From positions 683,501-747,500 of the forward strand of contig NZ_CP085876.1 in assembly GCF_013284245.2 (NCBI RefSeq): a DNA stretch of 64,000 nt. Reading direction: 5' to 3'. The notes under the pieces were generated by a model, which saw only the letters and a list, made by a program, of their open reading frames with translations, was not told where the DNA came from and ran no database searches. A program made the position numbers and the translations under genes. The stretch is from Brevibacillus sp. DP1.3A (GTDB lineage: Bacteria; Bacillota; Bacilli; Brevibacillales; Brevibacillaceae). Shown here one piece after another: positions 24,728 through 32,303 of this stretch; position 1 is the first letter of the stretch; each line of letters begins with the position of its first letter.

Positions 24728-25915
24728 ATGAATATGCATACAACAACAACGCCTGTGCATCTCATGAATAACTATGCGAGATGGCCAATCAGTTTGGTAA
24801 AAGGACAAGGAAACCAGGTGTGGGATGATCAAGGCAAGCAATATCTCGATTTTACCTCAGGAATTGCCGTGACCTCGTTAGGGCATGTCCCGCCAAAAGT
24901 AACGGCAAAGCTGCACGAACAGCTCGATACGTTGTGGCATTGCTCGAATCTGGTGCATGTTCCTCAGCAAGAGATTTTGGCGGAAAAGCTGAGCCGTCTG
25001 TCTGGACTGGATCAAGCTTTTTTCTGCAACAGTGGGGCGGAGGCGAATGAAGGGTTGATCAAGCTCGCCCGCCGCTATGCACAAAAAGTAAAAGGGACTG
25101 ACCGTTACGAAATCATCAGCTTTGAACAGTCTTTTCATGGACGGACATTGGCTACCCTGACGGCTACTGGACAGGAAAAGGTGAAGGACGGATTCGCACC
25201 ATTGCCGCAAGGATTTGTCACCGTTCCTTACAACGACCTTGATGCAGTCAAGTCAGCAATTACAGACAAGACATGCGCGATCATGCTGGAGCTGGTTCAG
25301 GGTGAAGGCGGCGTACATCCGGCAGAAGAGGCGTGGGTGAAGGCGCTGCGTGAATTGTGCGATGCGCACGGATTACTCCTGTTAATCGATGAGATACAGA
25401 CTGGGGTTGGTCGCACGGGTACATGGTTTGCCTTCCAGCAGTATGACGTGAAGCCAGATGCGATTTCATTGGCAAAAGGCTTGGGAAGTGGGTTCCCGAT
25501 TGGTGCGGTTGTCTCGACTAAGGAAGTAGCAGAAGCGTTTGCTCCGGGTACGCATGGTACTACTTTTGGCGGGAATCCATTGGCAGCAACTGCTGGAATC
25601 GCGACACTTGCGACGATGGAAGAGGAGCAGATTTTGGAGCGGGTAGCCCATATCCATGACGTATTGATCAAAGAGCTGGAGAAGCTCAAGGCAGAGCATC
25701 CAGACAAAGTGGTTACGGTTCGGGGAAAAGGATTGCTTCTCGGTGTGGAGCTAACGATTCCCGCTGGTGAGCTGGTTGCGTATGCACGGGAAAAAGGAGT
25801 CATTCTGCTGATGGCTGGTCCACAAGTAGTGAGACTCTTGCCTTCGTTTGTAACGACCGATGATGAAGTAAAGCAGGCCGTTGCTGTATTAAGCGAGGCG
25901 CTATCTCAGGTTTAG
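24728..25915 (+). CDS. argD: Acetylornithine aminotransferase
   Basis: A 395-residue class III PLP-dependent aminotransferase that turns N-acetylglutamate semialdehyde into N-acetylornithine. It shows FTSGIAVTSLGH, FFCNSGAEANEGLIKLARRY, SFHGRTLATLTATGQ, LLIDEIQTGVGRTGTWFA and the PLP lysine in PDAISLAKGLGSGFPIG. The ATG has GGTGGGAGGG upstream and lies 11 bp after argB. A strong terminator follows. The next arginine genes (carA-carB-argF) start from their own promoter region. Confidence 0.95.
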   Translation: MNMHTTTTPVHLMNNYARWPISLVKGQGNQVWDDQGKQYLDFTSGIAVTSLGHVPPKVTAKLHEQLDTLWHCSNLVHVPQQEILAEKLSRLSGLDQAFFCNSGAEANEGLIKLARRYAQKVKGTDRYEIISFEQSFHGRTLATLTATGQEKVKDGFAPLPQGFVTVPYNDLDAVKSAITDKTCAIMLELVQGEGGVHPAEEAWVKALRELCDAHGLLLLIDEIQTGVGRTGTWFAFQQYDVKPDAISLAKGLGSGFPIGAVVSTKEVAEAFAPGTHGTTFGGNPLAATAGIATLATMEEEQILERVAHIHDVLIKELEKLKAEHPDKVVTVRGKGLLLGVELTIPAGELVAYAREKGVILLMAGPQVVRLLPSFVTTDDEVKQAVAVLSEALSQV

Positions 25916-25929
25916 GTGAAAAAACAAAG

Positions 25930-25972
25930 AATGCAACGAGTGAAAGTGGTCAAAAAACTCGTTGCATTTTTA
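25930..25972 (+). terminator. Terminator after argD
   Basis: AATGCAACGAGT (25930-25941) and ACTCGTTGCATT (25957-25968) form a perfect 12-bp stem followed by a T run, separating argCBD from carAB-argF. Confidence 0.92.
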
Positions 25973-25980
25973 TAATCCCA

Positions 25981-25998
25981 AATGTATATTAATACAAA
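25981..25998 (+). promoter_or_regulatory. Probable ARG box upstream of carA
   Basis: AATGTATATTAATACAAA matches the Bacillus ARG box at about 12 of 18 positions and keeps the ATG..ATA....T.CAA pattern. It lies 66 bp before carA. Confidence 0.5.
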
Positions 25999-26063
25999 AG
26001 GTTGCATAAATTTTCGATAAGAGCGATCAGTCCGGTGCCCATTGGAGAGGAGTGGCTTTATAG

Positions 26064-27170
26064 ATGGATAGAGAGAATCAATCGTTAGGAACAGGATATT
26101 TAACGCTGGAGAACGGCGAAGTTTTTACAGGGAAGCTGTATGGCGCCCCAATTAACGGATTCGGAGAAGTGGTTTTTCATACAGGAATGACGGGATATCA
26201 AGAGGTGATGACAGACCCTTCTTTTGCAGGGCAAATCGTTACGTTCACGTATCCCTTGATCGGAAACTACGGGATCAACGAAAAGGATTATGAGGCAGCC
26301 AAGCCAGCTTTGACAGGGATGATTGTCAGCGAGCTATGCATGGAGCCAAGCCATTACGAATCAAACATGACTTTGGCCCAAGCGGCAGAAGCATTTGGAT
26401 TCCCGATCCTTGCAGGGATTGATACGCGAACGATTACAAAGCGCGTCCGTCAAGACGGTACTGTATTCGGTGTCATTTCCGATCAGCCTATGCAGGTGGA
26501 GGAAGTTGTGTCCCTGCGCTACAAGCACGCTAAGAAATCATTAGTTGCCAACGTATCCAGACAACAGGTAGAGCGGTACCCAGGAATAGGGGAGCATGTC
26601 GTCTTGATTGACCTCGGCATGAAGCAATCGATTTTGGATGCTCTTCTCCAGCAGGGCTGCCGTGTTACGGTCGTTCCTTTTGATACGAGTTTTGCCCAAA
26701 TCAATGCTCTCGCACCAGACGGCTTGTTATTTTCCAATGGGCCTGGCGATCCGGAGCACTTGCTTGCGTATTGCAGCGAATGGCGCAAAGCCGTGGAGCA
26801 GTACCCGACATTGGGCATTTGTTTGGGGCATCAAGTATTGGCATTGATGTACGGCGGCAAGACAGAAAAGCTCGCATACGGTCACCGCGGCAGCAATCAT
26901 CCGGTCAAGGATCTGATGACTGGCAAAGTATATATGAGTTCACAAAATCACGGGTACGTGGTCAAGGAAGAGTCTCTGGATAAACGTCAGTTAACGGTTT
27001 CCTATCGCAATGTCAATGACGGTTCAGTCGAAGGATTGCGACACGTCAGTCTGCCTGTTTTCAGTGTGCAGTTCCATCCGGAAGCACATCCGGGCCCTAG
27101 TGATACGTCCCACATTTTCCACCAATTCTTGCAGTCGATGCGCGTAGTAGGAGCGAAGAGATATGCCTAA
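26064..27170 (+). CDS. carA: Carbamoyl-phosphate synthase small (glutaminase) subunit
   Basis: A 368-residue small subunit, which takes the amide nitrogen from glutamine and channels ammonia to CarB. The N-terminal CPSase_sm domain has GYLTLENGEVFTGKLYG and FHTGMTGYQEVMTDPSFAGQ. The C-terminal class I amidotransferase has the nucleophile in TLGICLGHQVLALMYGG and His-Glu in VQFHPEAHPGP. GGAGAGGAG is 11 bp upstream of the ATG. It overlaps carB by 8 bp. Placement between argD and argF and the ARG box mark it as the arginine-specific enzyme rather than the pyrimidine one. Confidence 0.97.
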   Translation: MDRENQSLGTGYLTLENGEVFTGKLYGAPINGFGEVVFHTGMTGYQEVMTDPSFAGQIVTFTYPLIGNYGINEKDYEAAKPALTGMIVSELCMEPSHYESNMTLAQAAEAFGFPILAGIDTRTITKRVRQDGTVFGVISDQPMQVEEVVSLRYKHAKKSLVANVSRQQVERYPGIGEHVVLIDLGMKQSILDALLQQGCRVTVVPFDTSFAQINALAPDGLLFSNGPGDPEHLLAYCSEWRKAVEQYPTLGICLGHQVLALMYGGKTEKLAYGHRGSNHPVKDLMTGKVYMSSQNHGYVVKEESLDKRQLTVSYRNVNDGSVEGLRHVSLPVFSVQFHPEAHPGPSDTSHIFHQFLQSMRVVGAKRYA

Positions 27171-30100
27171 ATTGCCACACATTCATAAAGTATTGGTCAT
27201 CGGTTCTGGTCCGATCGTCATCGGGCAGGCAGCGGAGTTTGATTATGCAGGTGCACAGGCTTGCCTTTCCCTAAAAGAAGCTGGCGTGCAGGTCGTGCTG
27301 GTGAACAACAATCCGGCAACGATCATGACAGATGAACAAGTAGCGGACAAAGTATATCTGGAGCCGCTCACGGTGGAATCCGTGACAGCTATTATCGCAA
27401 AAGAGCGTCCCGATGGCCTCTTGCCTACGTTAGGCGGCCAAACGGGACTTAATCTTGCTGTTTCGCTGGCAGAAGCGGGCGTGCTGGAAAAATACAGTGT
27501 GCAGCTGTTGGGTACGCCGTTGGCTGCCATTCAAAACGGGGAAGACCGTGAGCTGTTCAAGCAATTGATGCAACAAATCGGAGAGCCTGTTCCAGAGAGC
27601 GATACAGTCGAATCTGTAGAAGCAGCAATCGAGTTTGCGAACGCGATAGGGTATCCAGTGATTGTCCGTCCTGCTTATACACTCGGAGGAGCAGGTGGCG
27701 GGATCGCAGGGGATGAAGCGTCCTTGCGAAAGGTTGCAGCCGGTGGCATTGCGGCTAGCCCAATTGGTCAGGTATTGATTGAGCGCAGTGTAAAAGGCTG
27801 GAAAGAGATTGAATACGAGGTCATGCGGGACGCAAATGATACCTGCATAATCGTGTGCAATATGGAAAATTTGGACCCAGTAGGTATTCATACGGGAGAC
27901 AGTATTGTTGTCGCGCCATCTCAGACGCTGACAGATCGCCAGTACCAAATGCTGCGCAGCGTATCAACGAAAGTGATTCGTTCGCTTGGGGTAGTAGGCG
28001 GTTGCAATATTCAATTTGCGCTTGATCCGAATTCCGATCGGTATGTGCTGATCGAAGTAAATCCTCGTGTCAGTCGTTCAAGTGCGTTGGCGTCTAAAGC
28101 AACAGGCTATCCAATCGCGCGGATCGCCGCCAAGCTCGCATTGGGCTACGGACTGGATGAGGTACTCAATCCAATCACGGGCTATACGTACGCTAGCTTT
28201 GAACCAGCGTTGGACTACATCGTTGTCAAAATACCACGCTTCCCGTTTGACAAATTCCCACTGGCAGACCGCAAGCTGGGGACGCAAATGAAAGCGACTG
28301 GCGAGGTCATGTCGATCGCCCGCAATCTGGAAGCAGGACTTTTGAAGGCAGTTCGTTCTCTGGAACAGGGCTGCACACATTTGACTCGACCAGAGCTGGC
28401 ATCCTGGACGCGTGAGGAGCTTGCACATTCCTTACAGGAAGCGACTGATATCAGACTGTTTGTTTTTGCTGAGGCGATCCGCAAAGGCTTTACAGAAAGT
28501 GAGCTGCACAGTCTGACTGGTGTCGATCCGTTTTTCTTGCGGAGCTTGCGTAAAATCGTGGACTTGGAAGTAGAGCTGTCTTGCCACGATAGGAAAACAC
28601 TGACCCCAGAACTGTTGTTGGAAGCAAAGCGTCGCGGGTTTGCCGATGAAACCATCGCTTCACTAGTGGGTGCTACACCTACCGAAATCAAATCACTTCG
28701 TCAAGAATCGGGCATTACGCCTACTTATAAAATCGTGGACACGTGTGCAGCAGAATTTGATGCCCAAACCCCTTACTACTATTCGGATTGGCAAGGAATA
28801 GATGAGGTCGAGTCACTGTCTGGCCGCAAAGTACTGGTACTTGGCTCAGGTCCCATTCGCATCGGTCAGGGTATCGAGTTTGACTATTGCTCCGTACATG
28901 CAGCCAAAGCACTTCAGGCAAGCGGTATTGCAGCTGTGGTTGTGAACAACAACCCAGAGACGGTCAGCACTGACTATGAAACAGCCGACCATCTTTATTT
29001 TGAACCGCTTCACGTAGAAGACGTGCTGCATATCGCAGAACGCGAACAGGTGGAGGGCGTCATGGTTCAGTTTGGGGGTCAAACCGCAATCAATCTGGCA
29101 GCAAAGCTGGAGCATGCGGGTCTGCAAGTAATGGGTACGTCGCTTACAGCCATCGAACGTGCGGAGGATCGCGAGCTGTTCTACGCCATGCTGCGCAAGC
29201 TGGACATTCCTCATATCCCCGGTAAAGGAGTATCGTCTTTGGCGGATGCGACCGCGATAGCGGATGAAATCGGCTTCCCTGTTTTGATGCGACCTTCGTA
29301 CGTCATCGGCGGGCAAGGTATGGTAGTAGTCCACAATATCGAGGAACTGCAAGCTACCATTCACGACTGGCTGAACCATCCGGACATGAGCATGTTTTTC
29401 CCACTTCTCGTGGATAAATACGTCCCAGGCAAGGAAGCAGAAGTAGATGCGGTATGCGACGGACAATCTGTCATTATCCCAGGGATTTTCCAGCATGTGG
29501 AGAGAGCGGGCATCCACTCTGGCGACAGTGTAGCCTTGTTCCCCGCTCCTCAACTGACGGATGACATCAAGCACAAAATCGCGAGCTATACAGAAGCAAT
29601 CGCGAGGGAAATGGAAGCGGTCGGGTTAATCAATATCCAGTTCGTCATTGATGGCGAAACGGTTTATGTACTGGAGGTAAATCCTCGTGCTTCACGGACC
29701 GTACCGATTACGAGCAAAGTGACGGGCATCCCGATGGTTCAATTAGCGGTTCGCGCACAATTGGGTGAAAAGCTGTCGGAGATGGGCTATGGTACAGGGC
29801 TTTTGCCAGAGATTCCGTTTGCAGTCGTCAAGGCGCCAGTTTTCTCCACGATCAAGCTGAACGGCGTAGACCCGGTACTAGGCCCAGAGATGAAATCGAC
29901 GGGCGAAGTTCTTGGCCTGGGGCGTTCTTTCGAAGAGGCAGCAGGCAAAGCCTTTGCTTTCAAAGACAATTTGTACGGCGACTGGCAAAAAGGTCAGGTG
30001 GTCATGATTTCTCTGGCAGATGGAGATAAGCAGGGCGGCGTAAGAGAATCGATTGGACAAATTCAAGAAGACGGTGCCAATCTGGCGGCAACTCCGGGAA

Positions 30101-30405
30101 CAGCCGAGTGGCTGACAGCCGAAGGAATTGTCGTGAAGCATATCGTGGCAGATGAAGAGGCGTGGATCGAGCTGTTGCAAAAGGAAGAAGCGGCCTTCGC
30201 TCTTGTTACTGCGACGAAAGGCAATCGTCAGGGCCGGACAGGATTTGCTCTGCGAAGCCGTATGGTACAACAAGGTGTGCCATTGTTCTCTGCTGTCGAT
30301 ACGTTCGAGTTATACGTGAAGTCTATTATGAAGAAAAGAGGTGGCTCGCATGCAGCCAGTGAAGATATTGGAACACTTTCAAAACTTGCCGTTACAAAAG
30401 CATAA
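27163..30405 (+). CDS. carB: Carbamoyl-phosphate synthase large subunit
   Basis: A 1,080-residue duplicated ATP-grasp enzyme making carbamoyl phosphate from bicarbonate, ammonia and two ATP. The first half has KVLVIGSGPIVIGQAAEFDY and VIVRPAYTLGGAGGGI; the second repeats VLVLGSGPIRIGQGIEFDYC and VLMRPSYVIGGQGMVVV, and each half has a VNPRxSRS/T catalytic motif (IEVNPRVSRSSALAS, LEVNPRASRTVPITS). The C-terminal MGS-type allosteric domain is present. The length is typical. The start overlaps carA by 8 bp and the end overlaps argF by 56 bp. Confidence 0.98.
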   Translation: MPKLPHIHKVLVIGSGPIVIGQAAEFDYAGAQACLSLKEAGVQVVLVNNNPATIMTDEQVADKVYLEPLTVESVTAIIAKERPDGLLPTLGGQTGLNLAVSLAEAGVLEKYSVQLLGTPLAAIQNGEDRELFKQLMQQIGEPVPESDTVESVEAAIEFANAIGYPVIVRPAYTLGGAGGGIAGDEASLRKVAAGGIAASPIGQVLIERSVKGWKEIEYEVMRDANDTCIIVCNMENLDPVGIHTGDSIVVAPSQTLTDRQYQMLRSVSTKVIRSLGVVGGCNIQFALDPNSDRYVLIEVNPRVSRSSALASKATGYPIARIAAKLALGYGLDEVLNPITGYTYASFEPALDYIVVKIPRFPFDKFPLADRKLGTQMKATGEVMSIARNLEAGLLKAVRSLEQGCTHLTRPELASWTREELAHSLQEATDIRLFVFAEAIRKGFTESELHSLTGVDPFFLRSLRKIVDLEVELSCHDRKTLTPELLLEAKRRGFADETIASLVGATPTEIKSLRQESGITPTYKIVDTCAAEFDAQTPYYYSDWQGIDEVESLSGRKVLVLGSGPIRIGQGIEFDYCSVHAAKALQASGIAAVVVNNNPETVSTDYETADHLYFEPLHVEDVLHIAEREQVEGVMVQFGGQTAINLAAKLEHAGLQVMGTSLTAIERAEDRELFYAMLRKLDIPHIPGKGVSSLADATAIADEIGFPVLMRPSYVIGGQGMVVVHNIEELQATIHDWLNHPDMSMFFPLLVDKYVPGKEAEVDAVCDGQSVIIPGIFQHVERAGIHSGDSVALFPAPQLTDDIKHKIASYTEAIAREMEAVGLINIQFVIDGETVYVLEVNPRASRTVPITSKVTGIPMVQLAVRAQLGEKLSEMGYGTGLLPEIPFAVVKAPVFSTIKLNGVDPVLGPEMKSTGEVLGLGRSFEEAAGKAFAFKDNLYGDWQKGQVVMISLADGDKQGGVRESIGQIQEDGANLAATPGTAEWLTAEGIVVKHIVADEEAWIELLQKEEAAFALVTATKGNRQGRTGFALRSRMVQQGVPLFSAVDTFELYVKSIMKKRGGSHAASEDIGTLSKLAVTKA

Positions 30406-31321
30406 AGGAAAAGATTTCTTACGCGTCGATGAATTCAACGGAGAGGAATTGATGGAGCTGCTCCATCTGTCTGCTCACGTCAAGCAATTGCAAAAGCTGG
30501 GACAGCCATTCCAGCCTTTGCAAGGCAAGACGTTGGGGATGATCTTTGACAAGGCTTCGACCCGCACGCGCGTCTCCTTTGAAGTAGGGATGCATCAGTT
30601 GGGCGGCTTGGGGATGTTCATGAGCGGAAAAGAGCTACAGCTCGGACGCGGGGAGCCGATCAGCGACACAGCGAAAGTTCTCTCTCGGTACGTGGATGCC
30701 ATCATGATTCGCACCTTTTCCCACTCTTATGTAGAAGAGCTTGCCGAGCACGCGTCGATCCCCATTATCAATGGCTTGACCGATCTGTACCATCCGTGTC
30801 AGGCGTTGGCTGATCTGCTTACGATCTGGGAGCATAAAGGCAAGCTGAAAGGAGTCAAGCTCGCCTATGTAGGAGACGGTAACAACGTGGCGAATTCACT
30901 GGTGCTGGGCGCAGCTCTGCTAGGTCTGGATGTGCGGGTGGCGACTCCGGCAGGCTACGAAATGGATGCAGCAATTGTCGCAAAGGCTACAGAATACGCG
31001 AAACAAAGTGGTGGAAACATGATGGTGACCACCGATCCAACAGAGGCTGTCATGGGGGCAGATGCTGTATACACGGACGTTTGGACTAGTATGGGTTTTG
31101 AAGAAGAAAATGAGGTGCGATTGAAAGCATTTGCCGACTATCAAGTGAACGAAAAATTGGTAGCAGCGGCAGATCGTGATTATCTCTTCTTGCACTGCTT
31201 GCCAGCACATCGTGGGGAAGAAGTGACAACCGGGGTCATCGACGGATCGCGCTCTGTCATTTTTGATCAGGCTGAAAATAGATTGCACGCACAAAAGGCG
31301 ATATTGGCGGCGCTGGTGTGA
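30350..31321 (+). CDS. argF: Ornithine carbamoyltransferase
   Basis: A 323-residue enzyme that joins carbamoyl phosphate to ornithine to form citrulline. The carbamoyl-phosphate loop is IFDKASTRTRVSFEVGMHQL (split at the usual STRTR), with HPCQALADLLTIWEHKG, DVWTSMGFEEE and the ornithine-binding HCLPAHRGEEVT. The ATG at 30350 lies inside the end of carB, with AAGAGGTGG upstream; an earlier GTG at 30341 falls on the ribosome site. The overlap supplies carbamoyl phosphate and its consumer from one transcript. Confidence 0.96.
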   Translation: MQPVKILEHFQNLPLQKHKGKDFLRVDEFNGEELMELLHLSAHVKQLQKLGQPFQPLQGKTLGMIFDKASTRTRVSFEVGMHQLGGLGMFMSGKELQLGRGEPISDTAKVLSRYVDAIMIRTFSHSYVEELAEHASIPIINGLTDLYHPCQALADLLTIWEHKGKLKGVKLAYVGDGNNVANSLVLGAALLGLDVRVATPAGYEMDAAIVAKATEYAKQSGGNMMVTTDPTEAVMGADAVYTDVWTSMGFEEENEVRLKAFADYQVNEKLVAAADRDYLFLHCLPAHRGEEVTTGVIDGSRSVIFDQAENRLHAQKAILAALV

Positions 31322-31324
31322 ACA

Positions 31325-31346
31325 TAGTTCTAGTTAAATAGAACTA
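31325..31346. repeat. Hairpin after argF
   Basis: TAGTTCTA (31325-31332) and TAGAACTA (31339-31346) form a perfect 8-bp stem with a 6-base loop directly after the argF stop. No T run follows, so it may stabilise the transcript rather than terminate it. Confidence 0.45.
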
Positions 31347-31381
31347 GCTGTAATTAAATCGAATAGACTATGAATCTATGA

Positions 31382-31411
31382 TTGCCGAATTTTGTCACTT
31401 ATGTGTAAAAT
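31382..31411 (+). promoter_or_regulatory. Possible promoter of the tandem-RNA/peptide unit
   Basis: TTGCCG (31382-31387) and TAAAAT (31406-31411) are 18 bp apart. Transcription would start near 31418, just before the first structured hairpin at 31436. Confidence 0.45.
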
Positions 31412-31429
31412 AAAGGTAGGAAAGAAGCG

Positions 31430-31570
31430 AAGAAGTACGGACTGTATCTGGTCGCTTGGTCCGTATGGAGCCAGTAGCGAATCCAACCTTTTCCATAATG
31501 GAAAAGGAAAGAGGAGCAGGGGCTGTACTTGGTCGCTTGGCCTCTGCATCACGGACAGTAGCGAAGCCAG
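31430..31570 (+). ncRNA. Tandem pseudoknot-capable RNA leader of unknown class
   Basis: Two similar units stand in tandem. Unit 1: stem TACGGAC/GTCCGTA (31436-31442, 31459-31465). Unit 2: stem GCAGGGGC/GCCTCTGC (31516-31523, 31540-31547). The stems differ in sequence yet both pair, while their 16-base loops agree at 14 positions (TGTAYYTGGTCGCTTG). In both units TCGCT in the loop can pair with AGCGA in the conserved AGTAGCGAA that follows (31473-31481 and 31557-31565), giving a pseudoknot. Between them CCTTTTCCAT/ATGGAAAAGG (31487-31507) makes a third hairpin. It precedes a 25-codon peptide gene. I tested it by eye against cyclic di-GMP-I and -II, glycine, preQ1, mini-ykkC and SAM riboswitch signatures without a match. 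Confidence 0.6.
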
Positions 31571-31604
31571 CTTTCTCCACTATGCCTGAAGGGGGGAAAA
31601 GAAA

Positions 31605-31682
31605 ATGAAAAAATGGTTCGCGGCAATTATGATGGTGGTTGCAATCGTAGCAGCTACTTCTGCAAACTTCCATATTGGATAA
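31605..31682 (+). CDS. 25-residue secreted-type peptide
   Basis: A 25-codon frame with an excellent ribosome site (AAGGGGGG at 31589-31596, 8 bp before ATG). The product starts MKKWF, continues with a 12-residue hydrophobic core (AAIMMVVAIVAA) and ends TSANFHIG. It reads as a signal peptide whose likely signal peptidase site (T-S-A) would leave only NFHIG, a size like the Phr-type signalling peptides of Bacilli. It follows the tandem RNA and is closed by a terminator at 31701. CTTTCTCC (31571-31578) could pair with the ribosome site. No matching family is recognised; the signalling idea is inference. Confidence 0.6.
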   Translation: MKKWFAAIMMVVAIVAATSANFHIG

Positions 31683-31700
31683 TAAGCGTATTGGAGAAAC

Positions 31701-31729
31701 AAACACCGCTTGGCTGAGTGGTGTTTTTT
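31701..31729 (+). terminator. Terminator after the 25-residue peptide gene
   Basis: AACACCGCT (31702-31710) pairs with AGTGGTGTT (31717-31725) with one mismatch, and is followed by TTTTC. It ends 23 bp before the next start codon, so that gene either relies on read-through or on a promoter hidden in this short gap. Confidence 0.82.
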
Positions 31730-31751
31730 CTTCAAGCTTGGAGGAAACAAC

Positions 31752-32303
31752 ATGCTATTGGATGTAATTGCCCTATCTTTTCTCGTAGCATTGCTGCGAG
31801 GGGGAAGAATCAAGGAATTTCCTAAATTCAATCAACTAAAACTTCTTATCGTTACCATATTGCTGCAGGCTTGTGCAGTCATCTTCCCTACGATCGGTGG
31901 CCTTTTCATATCGATCGCGTATGTGTTTATTTTGGCTTTCCTCGTTTTTAATCGAGAATTTGAAGATATGCGGATATTTTTAATCGGCTGGTTTCTGAAT
32001 GCGATTGCAATTTGGTCTAACAATGGAAAAATGCCAATCGATTTAGTCCAAGCAGCAAAGCTTCCTTATGATTTAGAACCAGTTATAAATGGAACGAATT
32101 TCAAGCATAGTGTATTGACGGAAAGTTCAAATTTTCCATTTTTGACCGATGTCATCTACATGCCATCTATCATTCCTCGGATTATTAGCATCGGCGATAT
32201 TTTTATTATGTTAGGAGCCTTTTTACTTGTTCAGCGATTGATGAATAAACCTATTTCATTACTACAACTTCGCGAAGGTAAAAGTTATGCGACAAAAAAC
32301 TAA
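31752..32303 (+). CDS. DUF5317-like integral membrane protein
   Basis: A 183-residue membrane protein with about five hydrophobic segments: MLLDVIALSFLVALLRGG at the start, LLIVTILLQACAVIFPTI, GLFISIAYVFILAFLVF, IFLIGWFLNAIAIWSN, and a last one near IIPRIISIGDIFIMLGAFLL. The NAIAIWSNNGKMPIDL region followed by ISIGDIFIMLGAFLLVQ resembles the DUF5317 family, whose function is unknown. The ATG has GGAGG 7 bp upstream; a longer frame reaching back into the terminator was rejected. Its end overlaps the HD-GYP gene by 17 bp, so the two are coupled and may work as a sensor and its enzyme. Confidence 0.75.
   Translation: MLLDVIALSFLVALLRGGRIKEFPKFNQLKLLIVTILLQACAVIFPTIGGLFISIAYVFILAFLVFNREFEDMRIFLIGWFLNAIAIWSNNGKMPIDLVQAAKLPYDLEPVINGTNFKHSVLTESSNFPFLTDVIYMPSIIPRIISIGDIFIMLGAFLLVQRLMNKPISLLQLREGKSYATKN

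Noticed and set aside
28846..29574. 242-codon minus-strand frame opposite carB
   Set aside because: Shadow of the ATP-grasp coding region with no start signals.
31436..31570. Cyclic di-GMP-I (GEMM) riboswitch upstream of an HD-GYP locus
   Set aside because: Tempting by context and by GTAGCG similarity, but the GCAAACC and GACGCAAAGCC cores are missing and the fold differs.
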